The translations under genes were made by a program, and so were the position numbers. From Blastococcus sp. (GTDB lineage Bacteria > Actinomycetota > Actinomycetes > Mycobacteriales > Geodermatophilaceae): a DNA stretch of 10,760 nucleotides. The stretch is taken from positions 1-10,760 of the forward strand of contig JAOPUS010000368.1 in the NCBI GenBank assembly GCA_025963345.1, in the 5' to 3' direction. Shown piece after piece: positions 1 to 5,399 of the stretch (position 1 is the stretch's first letter; each line of letters starts with the position of its first letter). The notes beneath the pieces were generated by a model. That model was given only the letters and a program-made list of their open reading frames with translations, was not told where the DNA came from and made no database searches.

Positions 1-158
1 ACGAAGGGCGGGCCCCAGCCGCGGGTGTCGTCACCGCTGCCCGGGTTCTCGACCTTGATCACCCGTGCACCGAGGTCGCCGAGCATCATCGCGGCGTGCG
101 GCCCGGCGAGGGCTCTGGTCAGGTCGACGACGAGCACGCCGTCCAGCGGTCCGGTCAT
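1..158 (-). CDS. CaiB/BaiF family CoA-transferase, N-terminal part (runs off left edge)
   Basis: Family III CoA-transferases move CoA between acyl-CoA and a free acid in the cytoplasm. The minus-strand reading from the ATG at 158 begins MTGPLDGVLVVDLTRALAGP and continues through A-A-M-M-L-G-D-L-G-A-R-V-I-K-V-E-N-P-G-S-G-D-D-T-R-G-W-G-P-P-F. This is the classic CaiB start: a hydrophobic strand, then L-T-R-x-L-A-G-P, then the D-L-G-A-x-V-I-K-V-E-x-P-x-x-G-D-x-T-R nucleotide-binding strand and loop. Only 52 codons are present, so the catalytic Asp and the substrate specificity cannot be seen. A GGAG lies 9 bases upstream of the ATG (complement of 168-171). The gene follows a permease remnant on the same strand, which suggests a former transporter plus CoA-activation pair for a dicarboxylic acid; that link is inference. 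Confidence 0.88.
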   Translation of the reverse strand, partial: MTGPLDGVLVVDLTRALAGPHAAMMLGDLGARVIKVENPGSGDDTRGWGPPF

Positions 159-183
159 GCGGTGGGACTCCGATCAGGTCACA

Positions 184-363
184 GCCAGTTGTGGAGAACG
201 GGCTCGCGTCGACGAGGGTCGAGGCCACGGACAGGGCGACCACCGCATCCACGGCGCCGATGTCCCCGGCCAGCAGGAACGGCACCGCGAGTGAGATGGC
301 GACGCCGATGATCGCGGTCGACGACGCGAAGGCCGACACCACCCCTCCGATGTAGGCCAGCGG
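184..363 (-). pseudogene. MatC-type dicarboxylate/malonate permease remnant (C-terminal segment)
   Basis: The minus frame reads P-L-A-Y-I-G-G-V-V-S-A-F-A-S-S-T-A-I-I-G-V, then A-I-S-L-A-V-P-F-L-L-A-G-D-I-G-A-V, and later L-V-D-A-S-P-F-S-T-T-G. From memory this matches the last two helices and the conserved SPFST(N/T)G motif of MatC/SLC13-like dicarboxylate carriers. The family has about 400 more residues upstream and a short tail after the motif. Here the frame is closed by a TGA about 45 bases upstream (near 408), and after the final Gly it passes at once into the leader of the CoA-transferase gene. Both ends are therefore missing, with no room for the rest before the cyclo-ligase gene at 458. 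I read it as a deletion fossil. A short expressed membrane peptide starting at the GTG at 342 cannot be excluded but looks unlikely. Confidence 0.6.
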
Positions 364-457
364 CAGGCACGGGCGCGCCGAGCCCGGCGACCTTCTCTTC
401 GATCTCAGGGGACACGGTCACTCCCACGGCGTCGGGGGATGAGGTCGGTCCACTGTC

Positions 458-1051
458 TCAGTCACCCGTGGGTAGCGCCTGCCAGCCGCCCGAGGGCGTG
501 ACCACGGCGGTGACCCGCCGGTCGTGCGGTTCGGCGGGCAGTTCGCCGACGAGTTCGTCGTCGAAGAGCAGGGCCACCAGGACGGCGTCGGGCCGGGCAT
601 GCCGCAGGGCCCGGTCGTAGTAGCCGCCGCCGCGGCCCAGCCGCACCCCGTCGCGGGACACCGCGAGCGCGGGGAGGACGACGACGTCGGCGGTCCCGAG
701 GGCGGCCGGGTCCAGCCGCGGGCCGACCGGCTCCAGCAGGCCGAACCGGCCGGGCGCCAGCCGGCCGGTGTCCACGGCCCAGCGCAGCTCGTGACCCTCG
801 GATGGCACGACCGGCAGCAGCACCCGGGTGCCGAGCTCGGTGAAGGCGGCGGGAATGCGGCCGTGCCCGGGCTCGATCTCGTCCGGGACGTGGGCGGCGA
901 CCGTCCCCGCCCCGGCCAGCCCCTGCACCAGGGCGGCCGACGTCGCCGCTGCCGCCGCGGCCCGCTCCGCGGCCGGTCGGGCCCGGCGCTCGGCCAGGAG
1001 GCGCGTGCGGACGGCGGACTTGGCGGCGCCGGCCTCGGGCCCGGTGGTCAT
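458..1051 (-). CDS. 5-formyltetrahydrofolate cyclo-ligase
   Basis: This cytoplasmic folate enzyme (MTHFS, EC 6.3.3.2) uses ATP to convert 5-formyl-THF to 5,10-methenyl-THF, returning an inhibitory folate to the one-carbon pool. The 197-residue product has the usual family length. It shows an N-terminal basic helix (K11-S-A-V-R-T-R), a P-D-E-I-E-P segment near 56-61 that corresponds to the substrate-side Glu region, and the signature L-G-R-G-G-G-Y-Y-D-R-A-L at 138-149, which binds nucleotide phosphate. A P-H-D-R-R-V-T-A-V-V-T block closes the protein near 175-185. The ATG at 1051 lies 6 bases after a TAGCCT box, so a leaderless mRNA is likely. It is divergent from galU, as in mycobacteria (Rv0992c/Rv0993, from memory). 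Confidence 0.95.
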   Translation of the reverse strand: MTTGPEAGAAKSAVRTRLLAERRARPAAERAAAAAATSAALVQGLAGAGTVAAHVPDEIEPGHGRIPAAFTELGTRVLLPVVPSEGHELRWAVDTGRLAPGRFGLLEPVGPRLDPAALGTADVVVLPALAVSRDGVRLGRGGGYYDRALRHARPDAVLVALLFDDELVGELPAEPHDRRVTAVVTPSGGWQALPTGD

Positions 1052-1052
1052 C

Positions 1053-1076
1053 CCGGCAGGCTAGCTAGGCTGCCGG
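1053..1076. promoter_or_regulatory. Symmetric divergent leaderless promoter / palindrome
   Basis: The gap between the two divergent ATGs (cyclo-ligase at 1051, galU at 1078) is 26 bases, and 24 of them form a near-perfect inverted repeat. The arms are CCGGCAG (1053-1059) and CTGCCGG (1070-1076), around a perfect CTAGCTAG core (1061-1068); the only broken pair is G1060/G1069. On the plus strand TAGGCT (1066-1071) ends 6 bases before the galU ATG. On the minus strand TAGCCT (complement of 1058-1063) ends exactly 6 bases before the cyclo-ligase ATG. Both fit the TANNNT -10 box of actinobacterial leaderless promoters. The -35 region of each gene would lie inside the coding start of the other. A palindrome spanning both -10 boxes could also serve as an operator; that is inference. 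Confidence 0.6.
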
Positions 1077-1077
1077 A

Positions 1078-2022
1078 ATGTCCAGCCCTACCGTCCGCCG
1101 CGCCCTCGGGCCGGCCACGAAGGCCGTCATTCCCGTCGCGGGGATGGGCACGCGCTTCCTCCCGGCCACCAAAGCCGTGCCCAAGGAGATGCTGCCGGTC
1201 GTCGACCGCCCGGCGCTGCAGTACATCGTCGAGGAGGCCGCCCGGGCGGGCCTGCCCGAGGTGCTGATGGTCACCGGCCGCAACAAGGCCGCCATCGAGG
1301 ACTACTTCGACCGCCACCCCGAGCTCGAGACGGCGCTGGAGAAGAAGGGCGACGCCGACCGGCTGGCCTCGGTGCACGAGTCCACCGACATCGCGCAGGT
1401 CCACTTCGTCCGGCAGGGGGAGGCGAAGGGGCTCGGGCACGCGGTGCTGCAGGCGGCCGCGTTCGTCGGGGACGCGCCGTTCGCGGTGCTGCTGGGCGAC
1501 GACCTGATCGACGCGCGCGACCACCTCCTGGAGCAGATGCTCGCCGTACAGGCCGAGCACGGCGGCTCGGTGATCGCCCTGCTGGACGTCGGCCTGGAGA
1601 ACATCGACAAGTACGGCGCCGTCGCCGTCGAGCGGCGGGAGCAGACCGGCGGGGACGGCGACGAGGTCGTGACCGTGACCGGCCTGGTCGAGAAGCCCCC
1701 GGCCGACGAGGCGCCGAGCAGCCTGGCCATCATCGGCCGCTACGTCCTCGCCCCCGAGATCTTCGCGGTGCTCCGCGAGACGGCGCCCGGCCGTGGTGGT
1801 GAGATCCAGCTGACCGACGCGCTCGCGACCCTCGCCGAGCGCGGCGAGCCCGTCCACGGCGTCGTCTTCAGCGGGCGCCGCTACGACACCGGCGACCGGC
1901 TGGACTACCTCAAGGCCGTCGTCCAGCTGGCCAGTGAGCGCGACGACCTGGGGCCGCCGATGCGCGCCTTCCTGCGCGAGTTCGTGGCCGGCCTGCCCGC
2001 AGAGGGCGCGTCGCCGTCCTGA
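1078..2022 (+). CDS. galU: UTP--glucose-1-phosphate uridylyltransferase
   Basis: GalU makes UDP-glucose from UTP and glucose-1-phosphate, feeding envelope glycans, trehalose and galactose metabolism. The 314-residue product has the usual length. The nucleotide-binding motif is at 18-40 (I-P-V-A-G-M-G-T-R-F-L-P-A-T-K-A-V-P-K-E-M-L-P), with the GxGTRxLPxTK signature and catalytic-site Arg and Lys. G-L-G-H-A-V at 118-123 is the second substrate loop, and L-L-G-D-D-L-I-D at 138-145 carries the metal-binding Asp. V-E-K-P at 204-207, G-E-I-Q-L-T-D-A at 241-248 and Y-D-T-G-D-R-L-D-Y-L-K-A at 269-280 complete the family pattern. No Shine-Dalgarno precedes the ATG; a TAGGCT box 6 bases upstream implies leaderless translation. 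It heads the plus-strand series galU-glp-rimJ, with a 68-base gap to glp. Confidence 0.98.
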   Translation: MSSPTVRRALGPATKAVIPVAGMGTRFLPATKAVPKEMLPVVDRPALQYIVEEAARAGLPEVLMVTGRNKAAIEDYFDRHPELETALEKKGDADRLASVHESTDIAQVHFVRQGEAKGLGHAVLQAAAFVGDAPFAVLLGDDLIDARDHLLEQMLAVQAEHGGSVIALLDVGLENIDKYGAVAVERREQTGGDGDEVVTVTGLVEKPPADEAPSSLAIIGRYVLAPEIFAVLRETAPGRGGEIQLTDALATLAERGEPVHGVVFSGRRYDTGDRLDYLKAVVQLASERDDLGPPMRAFLREFVAGLPAEGASPS

Positions 2023-2090
2023 CCGGGCCGGACAAGGGGCACCATCGGACGGCGGGGAACCGTCGGGACCGGCGGTACGGCGAGACGACG

Positions 2091-3548
2091 GTGGTGAGGA
2101 TGAGTCAGGACAGCACGGGCGGGGGGTCCCGGGGGTACCGGGACACCGCGCAGGTGGACATGCCGATGGCGCCTCCGCGCCCCACCGGCCCCATCACCGA
2201 ACGCGACACCCGGGCGGCCGGGACGCCCGCTCCCCTCGAGAGCCGCCCCGTTCCCGTTCCGGAGCCGCGGATGCAGACCGAGCAGCCGGTACCGATCCTG
2301 CAGCTCTCCGAGGGGCTGGCCACGGTGCGCACGGTGGAGCGGCACCTGGACGAGATCCTCGCCGCGGTGCCGCAGCCGGACCCGATCGAACTCGCCGTCC
2401 TCGACGCGCAGGGCCTGCTCTGTGCCGAGGAGGTCATCAGCCAGCGCGCGTTGCCCGCTTTCGACCAGGCCGCCCTGGACGGATACGCCGCCCGCGCCGA
2501 CGACGTCCTCGGCGCGAGTCTCGAGGCGCCGGTCGAGCTCGCCGTCGTGGGGGAGAGCGTCCCCGGCGTCAGCGCGCCGTCCTCGATAGGTCCGGGCCTG
2601 GCGCTCAAGGTCGCCGCCGGCGCGATGCTGCCGGCCGGCGCCGACGTCGTCGTCCCCGCCGTCTGGACCGACCAGGGATCGGTGCGCGTCGCCGTCCACG
2701 CCGGCCCCCCGGCCGGGAGCTACGTCCGGCGGACAGGGGACGACGTCGCCCCCGGCGACCCCGCCGTCCAGGTCGGGACACCGATCGGGCCGGCGCAGAT
2801 CAGCCTGCTGGCCGCGGTCGGCCGCGAGCGGGTGCTCGTACGCCCCCGCCCGCGGATCGCCGTCCTCTGCGCGGGCACCGAGCTGGTCGACGTGGGGACG
2901 GCGCCGGCGCCGGGACAGGTCGTCGACGTCAACAGCTACGCCCTCGCCGCGGCCGCCCGCGACGCGGGGGCGGAGGCCTACCGGTCGGGCATCCTGCCGA
3001 CGGACCGGCGCCGCCTCACCGAGGTGCTGGAGAGCCAGCTGCTGCGCAGCGACCTGGTGCTCATCGCCGGGACCTTCGCCAGCGGCGGGTTCGACATGGT
3101 GCAGGAGGCGCTGGCCGAGCTCGGCGAGATGCGCTTCCGGCAGGTCACCATGCACCCCGGCCCGGCGCAGGGGTTCGGGCGGCTGGGGCGCGACGACATC
3201 CCGGTCATCTGCATCCCCGGGGAGCCGGTGGCCGCACTGGTGGCCTTCGAGGTGTTCGTCCGTCCGGCGATCCGGCTGATGCTGGGCAAGCGCCAGCTGT
3301 TCCGGCGGACCGTCCAGGCCATCGCAGGCCAGCCGCTGATGTCCCCACTGGGGTACCGGCAGTACCTGCACGGCACGGTGATGCGGCATCCCGACGGCGG
3401 CTACGTCGTCGAGCCCGTCGGTGACGGCACGGAGGCGCTGCTCGCCCGCATGGCGCGGGCCAACTGCCTGATCGTCATCGACGAGGACGTCACGGAGGTT
3501 GCCGCCGGCGGGCTGGTCACCGTGATGCCGCTCCTCCTCGGCGGCTGA
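2091..3548 (+). CDS. glp: Glp, gephyrin/MoeA-like cell-division protein
   Basis: This MoeA-superfamily protein has the domain order of molybdopterin molybdenumtransferase: domains I/II to about residue 250 with F-D-Q-A-A-L-D-G-Y-A at 124-133, the MPT-binding-like domain at about 254-395 (A-V-L-C-A-G-T-E-L at 257-265), and domain IV at about 408-485. Several enzyme motifs are eroded: the usual S-G-G-V-S-x-G-x-x-D loop is F-A-S-G-G-F-D-M-V (329-337), K-P-G-K-P is H-P-G-P-A (355-359), and P-G-N-P-V is P-G-E-P-V (376-380). From the literature as I recall it, Glp in Corynebacterium binds the FtsZ C-terminus and a membrane receptor; placement beside rimJ and the SepX/GlpR gene supports Glp rather than a cofactor enzyme. 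About 70 Pro- and charge-rich residues precede the conserved part. The start is uncertain: GTG 2091, ATG 2100, ATG 2160 and ATG 2271 are all in frame and none has a good ribosome site. Confidence 0.85.
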   Translation: MVRMSQDSTGGGSRGYRDTAQVDMPMAPPRPTGPITERDTRAAGTPAPLESRPVPVPEPRMQTEQPVPILQLSEGLATVRTVERHLDEILAAVPQPDPIELAVLDAQGLLCAEEVISQRALPAFDQAALDGYAARADDVLGASLEAPVELAVVGESVPGVSAPSSIGPGLALKVAAGAMLPAGADVVVPAVWTDQGSVRVAVHAGPPAGSYVRRTGDDVAPGDPAVQVGTPIGPAQISLLAAVGRERVLVRPRPRIAVLCAGTELVDVGTAPAPGQVVDVNSYALAAAARDAGAEAYRSGILPTDRRRLTEVLESQLLRSDLVLIAGTFASGGFDMVQEALAELGEMRFRQVTMHPGPAQGFGRLGRDDIPVICIPGEPVAALVAFEVFVRPAIRLMLGKRQLFRRTVQAIAGQPLMSPLGYRQYLHGTVMRHPDGGYVVEPVGDGTEALLARMARANCLIVIDEDVTEVAAGGLVTVMPLLLGG

Positions 3549-3600
3549 GCTGGATCCCGCCCTCCACCCCGGCTGGCCGGCGTCGCTCGGCTGGGGACCG

Positions 3601-4167
3601 GTGGAGCTGCACCCGCTCCGCCGCGGGGACGCCGCCGAATGGAGCCGCCTGCGGGTGGCCAACGAGTCCTGGCTGAGCCCGTGGGAGCCGTCGCACGCGA
3701 TCCCCTGGCGGGACCGGCACGCCCCGCCCGCCTACCGGGCGATGCGCCGGGCCGTCCTCCGGCGCGCGCGGCTGGGTACGTCGCTGCCGTTCGCGATCCG
3801 TGTCGAGGGCCGGCTGGCCGGCCAGGTCACGATCGACAACATCGTCCGGGGCGCGCTGCGCTCGGGCTACCTCGGCTACTGGATCGACCGCGACGTCGCC
3901 GGCCGCGGCATGGCCTCGCTGGCGGTCGCGCTCGTCTGCGACCACGCGTTCAGCGAGGTGGGGCTGCACCGGGTGCAGGCCGACATCCGCCCCGAGAACG
4001 GCCCCAGCCAGCGCCTGGTCGAGCGGCTGGGCTTCCAGCGGGAAGGTCTGCTGCGCCGTCTTCTCGACATCGACGGCGACTGGCGCGACCACTTCGCCTA
4101 TGGACTGCTCGCCGAGGACCTCCCGGGTGGCGTGCTCGCCCGGTGGAAGCAGCACGTACCACGCTGA
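3601..4167 (+). CDS. rimJ: RimJ-type GNAT N-acetyltransferase
   Basis: This GNAT enzyme is of the RimJ/RimL type, which acetylates protein N-terminal amino groups from acetyl-CoA; the true substrate is unknown. Counting from the GTG at 3601 (188 residues), V-E-L-H-P-L-R-R-G-D-A-A-E-W-S-R-L-R forms the first strand and helix. G-Y-L-G-Y-W-I-D-R-D-V-A-G-R-G-M-A (89-105) holds the pyrophosphate-binding R/Q-x-x-G-x-G/A loop. H-R-V-Q-A-D-I-R-P-E-N-G-P-S-Q-R-L-V-E-R-L-G-F (123-145) is the conserved Asn and C-terminal half. The open frame extends back to 3526 and encodes L-D-P-A-L-H-P-G-W-P-A-S-L-G before the GTG, which looks like family sequence, yet offers only a CTG (3550) as start. Translation may be coupled to the end of glp at 3548. 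The function is well supported; the start is not. Confidence 0.88.
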   Translation: MELHPLRRGDAAEWSRLRVANESWLSPWEPSHAIPWRDRHAPPAYRAMRRAVLRRARLGTSLPFAIRVEGRLAGQVTIDNIVRGALRSGYLGYWIDRDVAGRGMASLAVALVCDHAFSEVGLHRVQADIRPENGPSQRLVERLGFQREGLLRRLLDIDGDWRDHFAYGLLAEDLPGGVLARWKQHVPR

Positions 4168-4277
4168 CCCCGGCGGGCCCGGGCACCGTGGCGTCGACAC
4201 GCCTCGCTCGTCACACCGGCCACACAAGACCTCAGCGACACACCGCGCGCCTCCCTGCATCGTGCCCTCCGCCTGCA

Positions 4278-4314
4278 TAACCTCGCACTCGCGAGTGACT
4301 CATGTGACAGGTGG
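4278..4314 (+). promoter_or_regulatory. Candidate sepX promoter with palindromic operator
   Basis: The 154-base gap between rimJ and the membrane-protein gene is AT-richer just before the gene. It holds a TAACCT box (4278-4283, TANNNT type), then the perfect 12-bp palindrome CACTCGCGAGTG (4286-4297), then a direct repeat GTGAC (4295-4299 and 4304-4308) with a 9-base period. AGGTGG (4309-4314) stands 7 bases before the ATG at 4322 and can serve as ribosome site. The palindrome sits where a repressor would block the start of transcription. It is not a clean match to a BldD site (TNAC-N5-GTNA; the spacer here is 4). The rest of the gap, 4168-4277, holds GC-rich short repeats but nothing I can name. 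Confidence 0.4.
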
Positions 4315-4321
4315 TGTTCGA

Positions 4322-5002
4322 ATGGGATCGGGCGTGCTCTTGGCCGCTCTGGTCGTTCTCTGGTTCGTCGTGCTGGTGCCCATGGTGGTGACCCGCGGCG
4401 ACACGCAGGGAGGCCGAGCGGAATTGGCCGACTCGGGCCGAACGCTGCAGCGGCGCCGGACCGTGGACCCCGTGGTCCACGCCGACACCGAGCGGGTCTC
4501 GGTCGACCGCGACCTGCTGCGCACCAGTGGTGAGCTGCAGGTCGACGTGCACGCGCTCCGCCGTCGCACCCTCGGCGGACTGGTCGCGCTTGCAGCGCTG
4601 GCCCTGGTCGGCGCGCTGATCTCCAGCCCCTGGCTGTGGACGGTGCAGGCGCTCTTCGACGTCGCCGTCGTCGGCTACGTATTGGTGCTGCGCAAGGTGG
4701 CCCGCCGCGAGCGGCTGGCCGCCCGCCGGGCAGCGCGTGCGGCGACCCGCGAGGCGCTGCGCACGTCCACGGCACGGCCGGCTCCGGCGGAGGCGGAGGT
4801 GCACGAGACCGTCGCGCAGGAGAACCTGCCGCACCCGAGTGTTCCGCTGGCTCCGGTGGCCCAGTTCCGGGCTCGGGTCGTCGTGGCCCGCACGCCGGCA
4901 CCCGCCGGCTGGCAGCAGAGCGCCGTGGTCGGTCTGGACGACGACGACATCGGGTTCGCCGACATCGACGAGTACCAGCCGCGCAAGGTGGTCAACGCCT
5001 GA
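4322..5002 (+). CDS. sepX: SepX/GlpR-family division-linked membrane protein
   Basis: The 226-residue product has an N-terminal TM helix (about 4-23, G-V-L-L-A-A-L-V-V-L-W-F-V-V-L-V-P-M-V-V), a basic cytosolic linker with R-T-L-Q-R-R-R (40-46), and a pair of helices at about 84-101 and 104-123 split by the P-W-L-W turn. After the basic L-R-K-V-A-R-R-E-R stop-transfer comes an Arg/Ala-rich, probably coiled stretch. The C-terminal half is Pro-rich and disordered, ending in an acidic D-D-D-D-I-G-F-A-D-I-D-E-Y-Q-P-R-K-V-V-N-A segment. This layout, and its place after glp and rimJ, matches the actinobacterial protein described as SepX in Streptomyces and as the Glp receptor (GlpR) in Corynebacterium, which link the Z-ring to the membrane. 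The assignment rests mainly on topology and context. The ATG has AGGTGG 7 bases upstream. Confidence 0.78.
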   Translation: MGSGVLLAALVVLWFVVLVPMVVTRGDTQGGRAELADSGRTLQRRRTVDPVVHADTERVSVDRDLLRTSGELQVDVHALRRRTLGGLVALAALALVGALISSPWLWTVQALFDVAVVGYVLVLRKVARRERLAARRAARAATREALRTSTARPAPAEAEVHETVAQENLPHPSVPLAPVAQFRARVVVARTPAPAGWQQSAVVGLDDDDIGFADIDEYQPRKVVNA

Positions 5003-5009
5003 AAGAGGA

Positions 5010-5085
5010 CCCTCCTGCCCCCCCACCACTCGCAGGCTCGCGGCGGGGCCCTGCAGGAGGGCCACCCGGTGGCGGTGGTGGGGGG
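5010..5085 (+). repeat. Interleaved inverted repeats after sepX (terminator or pseudoknot-like element)
   Basis: Two perfect inverted repeats overlap in an A-B-A'-B' order. A is CCCTCCTGC (5010-5018) with A' GCAGGAGGG (5053-5061), 9 bp. B is CCCCCCACCAC (5019-5029) with B' GTGGTGGGGGG (5075-5085), 11 bp. A and B directly abut. Between A' and B' there is a small hairpin, GCCAC/GTGGC (5061-5065 and 5069-5073), and GCAGG (5032-5036) can also pair with CCTGC (5050-5054). The nested-crossing order allows either mutually exclusive helices or an H-type pseudoknot. The element begins 8 bases after the sepX stop and ends shortly before the tRNA promoter, so transcription termination of sepX is the simplest role. 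No U-run follows. Confidence 0.6.
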
Positions 5086-5094
5086 TCGGGAAGG

Positions 5095-5100
5095 TAAAGT
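5095..5100 (+). promoter_or_regulatory. Candidate -10 box for the tRNA-Ala gene
   Basis: TAAAGT is a good TANNNT -10 hexamer, 12 bases before the first base of the tRNA, which would place the transcription start near 5107 and leave a short 5' leader. The region where a -35 box would fall (about 5072-5078) is G-rich and overlaps the B' repeat arm, with no recognisable TTGACA. Confidence 0.45.
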
Positions 5101-5111
5101 CGTCGCCTGAA

Positions 5112-5185
5112 GGGGCTGTGGCGCAGTCCGGTAGCGCACCTCGTTCGCATCGAGGGGGTCAGGGGTTCAACTCCCCTCAGCTCCA
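5112..5185 (+). tRNA. tRNA-Ala (anticodon CGC)
   Basis: A full cloverleaf of 74 bases folds by eye. The acceptor stem is GGGGCTG (5112-5118) with CAGCTCC (5178-5184), including a G3.U70 wobble pair, the alanine identity element. The D stem is GCGC/GCGC (5121-5124, 5134-5137) around AGTCCGGTA. The anticodon stem is CCTCG/CGAGG (5139-5143, 5151-5155) with loop TTCGCAT, so the anticodon is CGC (5146-5148), reading GCG. The variable loop has 5 bases. The T stem is AGGGG/CCCCT with loop TTCAACT. The discriminator is A5185. The 3' CCA is not encoded, since CAC follows. GCG is a very frequent alanine codon at this GC content, which fits a dedicated CGC isoacceptor. Confidence 0.97.
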
Positions 5186-5204
5186 CACCTTCACAGCACC
5201 ATCG

Positions 5205-5234
5205 ACGCCGTCGGGGCCTCCGCCCCGGCGGCGT
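5205..5234 (+). terminator. Intrinsic terminator-like hairpin after tRNA-Ala
   Basis: ACGCCGTCGGGGC (5205-5217) pairs with GCCCCGGCGGCGT (5222-5234) over 13 bp, with one G.T wobble and a 4-base CTCC loop. It begins 19 bases after the tRNA and is followed by a single T and then TGGCAGTTCC, so it lacks a proper U-tail, as is common for actinobacterial terminators. It separates the tRNA transcript from the small ORFs that follow. Confidence 0.65.
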
Positions 5235-5254
5235 TGGCAGTTCCAGGAGGCAGC

Positions 5255-5395
5255 GTGAGCGCGCAGGGTGAGCCCAGGTCGACCGACGCGCAGTCCGTCC
5301 GGCTCCGCTGGTTGGGCCGGGCGGCCGTCGTCGCCATCGCCCTCTGGTTCAGCGCCGACGGGCTCCGCGGCATGTGGTCGGGGGCGGCACGGTAG
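5255..5395 (+). CDS. Small putative membrane protein (46 aa)
   Basis: I do not recognise this gene. A clear AGGAGG (5245-5250) stands 4 bases before the GTG at 5255, and the frame runs 46 codons to a TAG. The N-terminal 18 residues are polar (M-S-A-Q-G-E-P-R-S-T-D-A-Q-S-V-R-L-R). They are followed by W-L-G-R-A-A-V-V-A-I-A-L-W-F-S-A-D-G-L (19-37), which can form one short TM helix, and a short tail G-M-W-S-G-A-A-R. The ribosome site, codon bias and in-phase neighbour make it more credible than chance. It sits between the tRNA terminator and a second TM micro-ORF that begins 4 bases after its stop. Confidence 0.5.
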   Translation: MSAQGEPRSTDAQSVRLRWLGRAAVVAIALWFSADGLRGMWSGAAR

Positions 5396-5399
5396 CCCT

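Noticed and set aside
2048..2064. GACGG/CCGTC hairpin between galU and glp as a terminator
   Set aside because: Only a 5-bp stem in GC-rich DNA with no tail; too weak to call.
1934..3424. 496-codon plus-strand frame overlapping galU and glp
   Set aside because: Arg/Ala/Gly-rich out-of-phase reading of glp, with no conserved features.
1905..3662. 585-codon minus-strand open frame opposite glp
   Set aside because: Low-complexity Arg/Gly/Pro/His/Asp product antisense to a well-conserved gene; a GC-bias shadow.
4295..4308. BldD or MtrA box in the sepX promoter
   Set aside because: The GTGAC repeats have the wrong spacer for BldD (4 rather than 5) and differ from the GTAAC repeats of MtrA, so I name no regulator.
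3800..4321. Long upstream extension of the sepX frame to 3800
   Set aside because: The added part is an out-of-phase reading of rimJ. The ATG at 4322 has a ribosome site and begins directly with the expected N-terminal TM helix.
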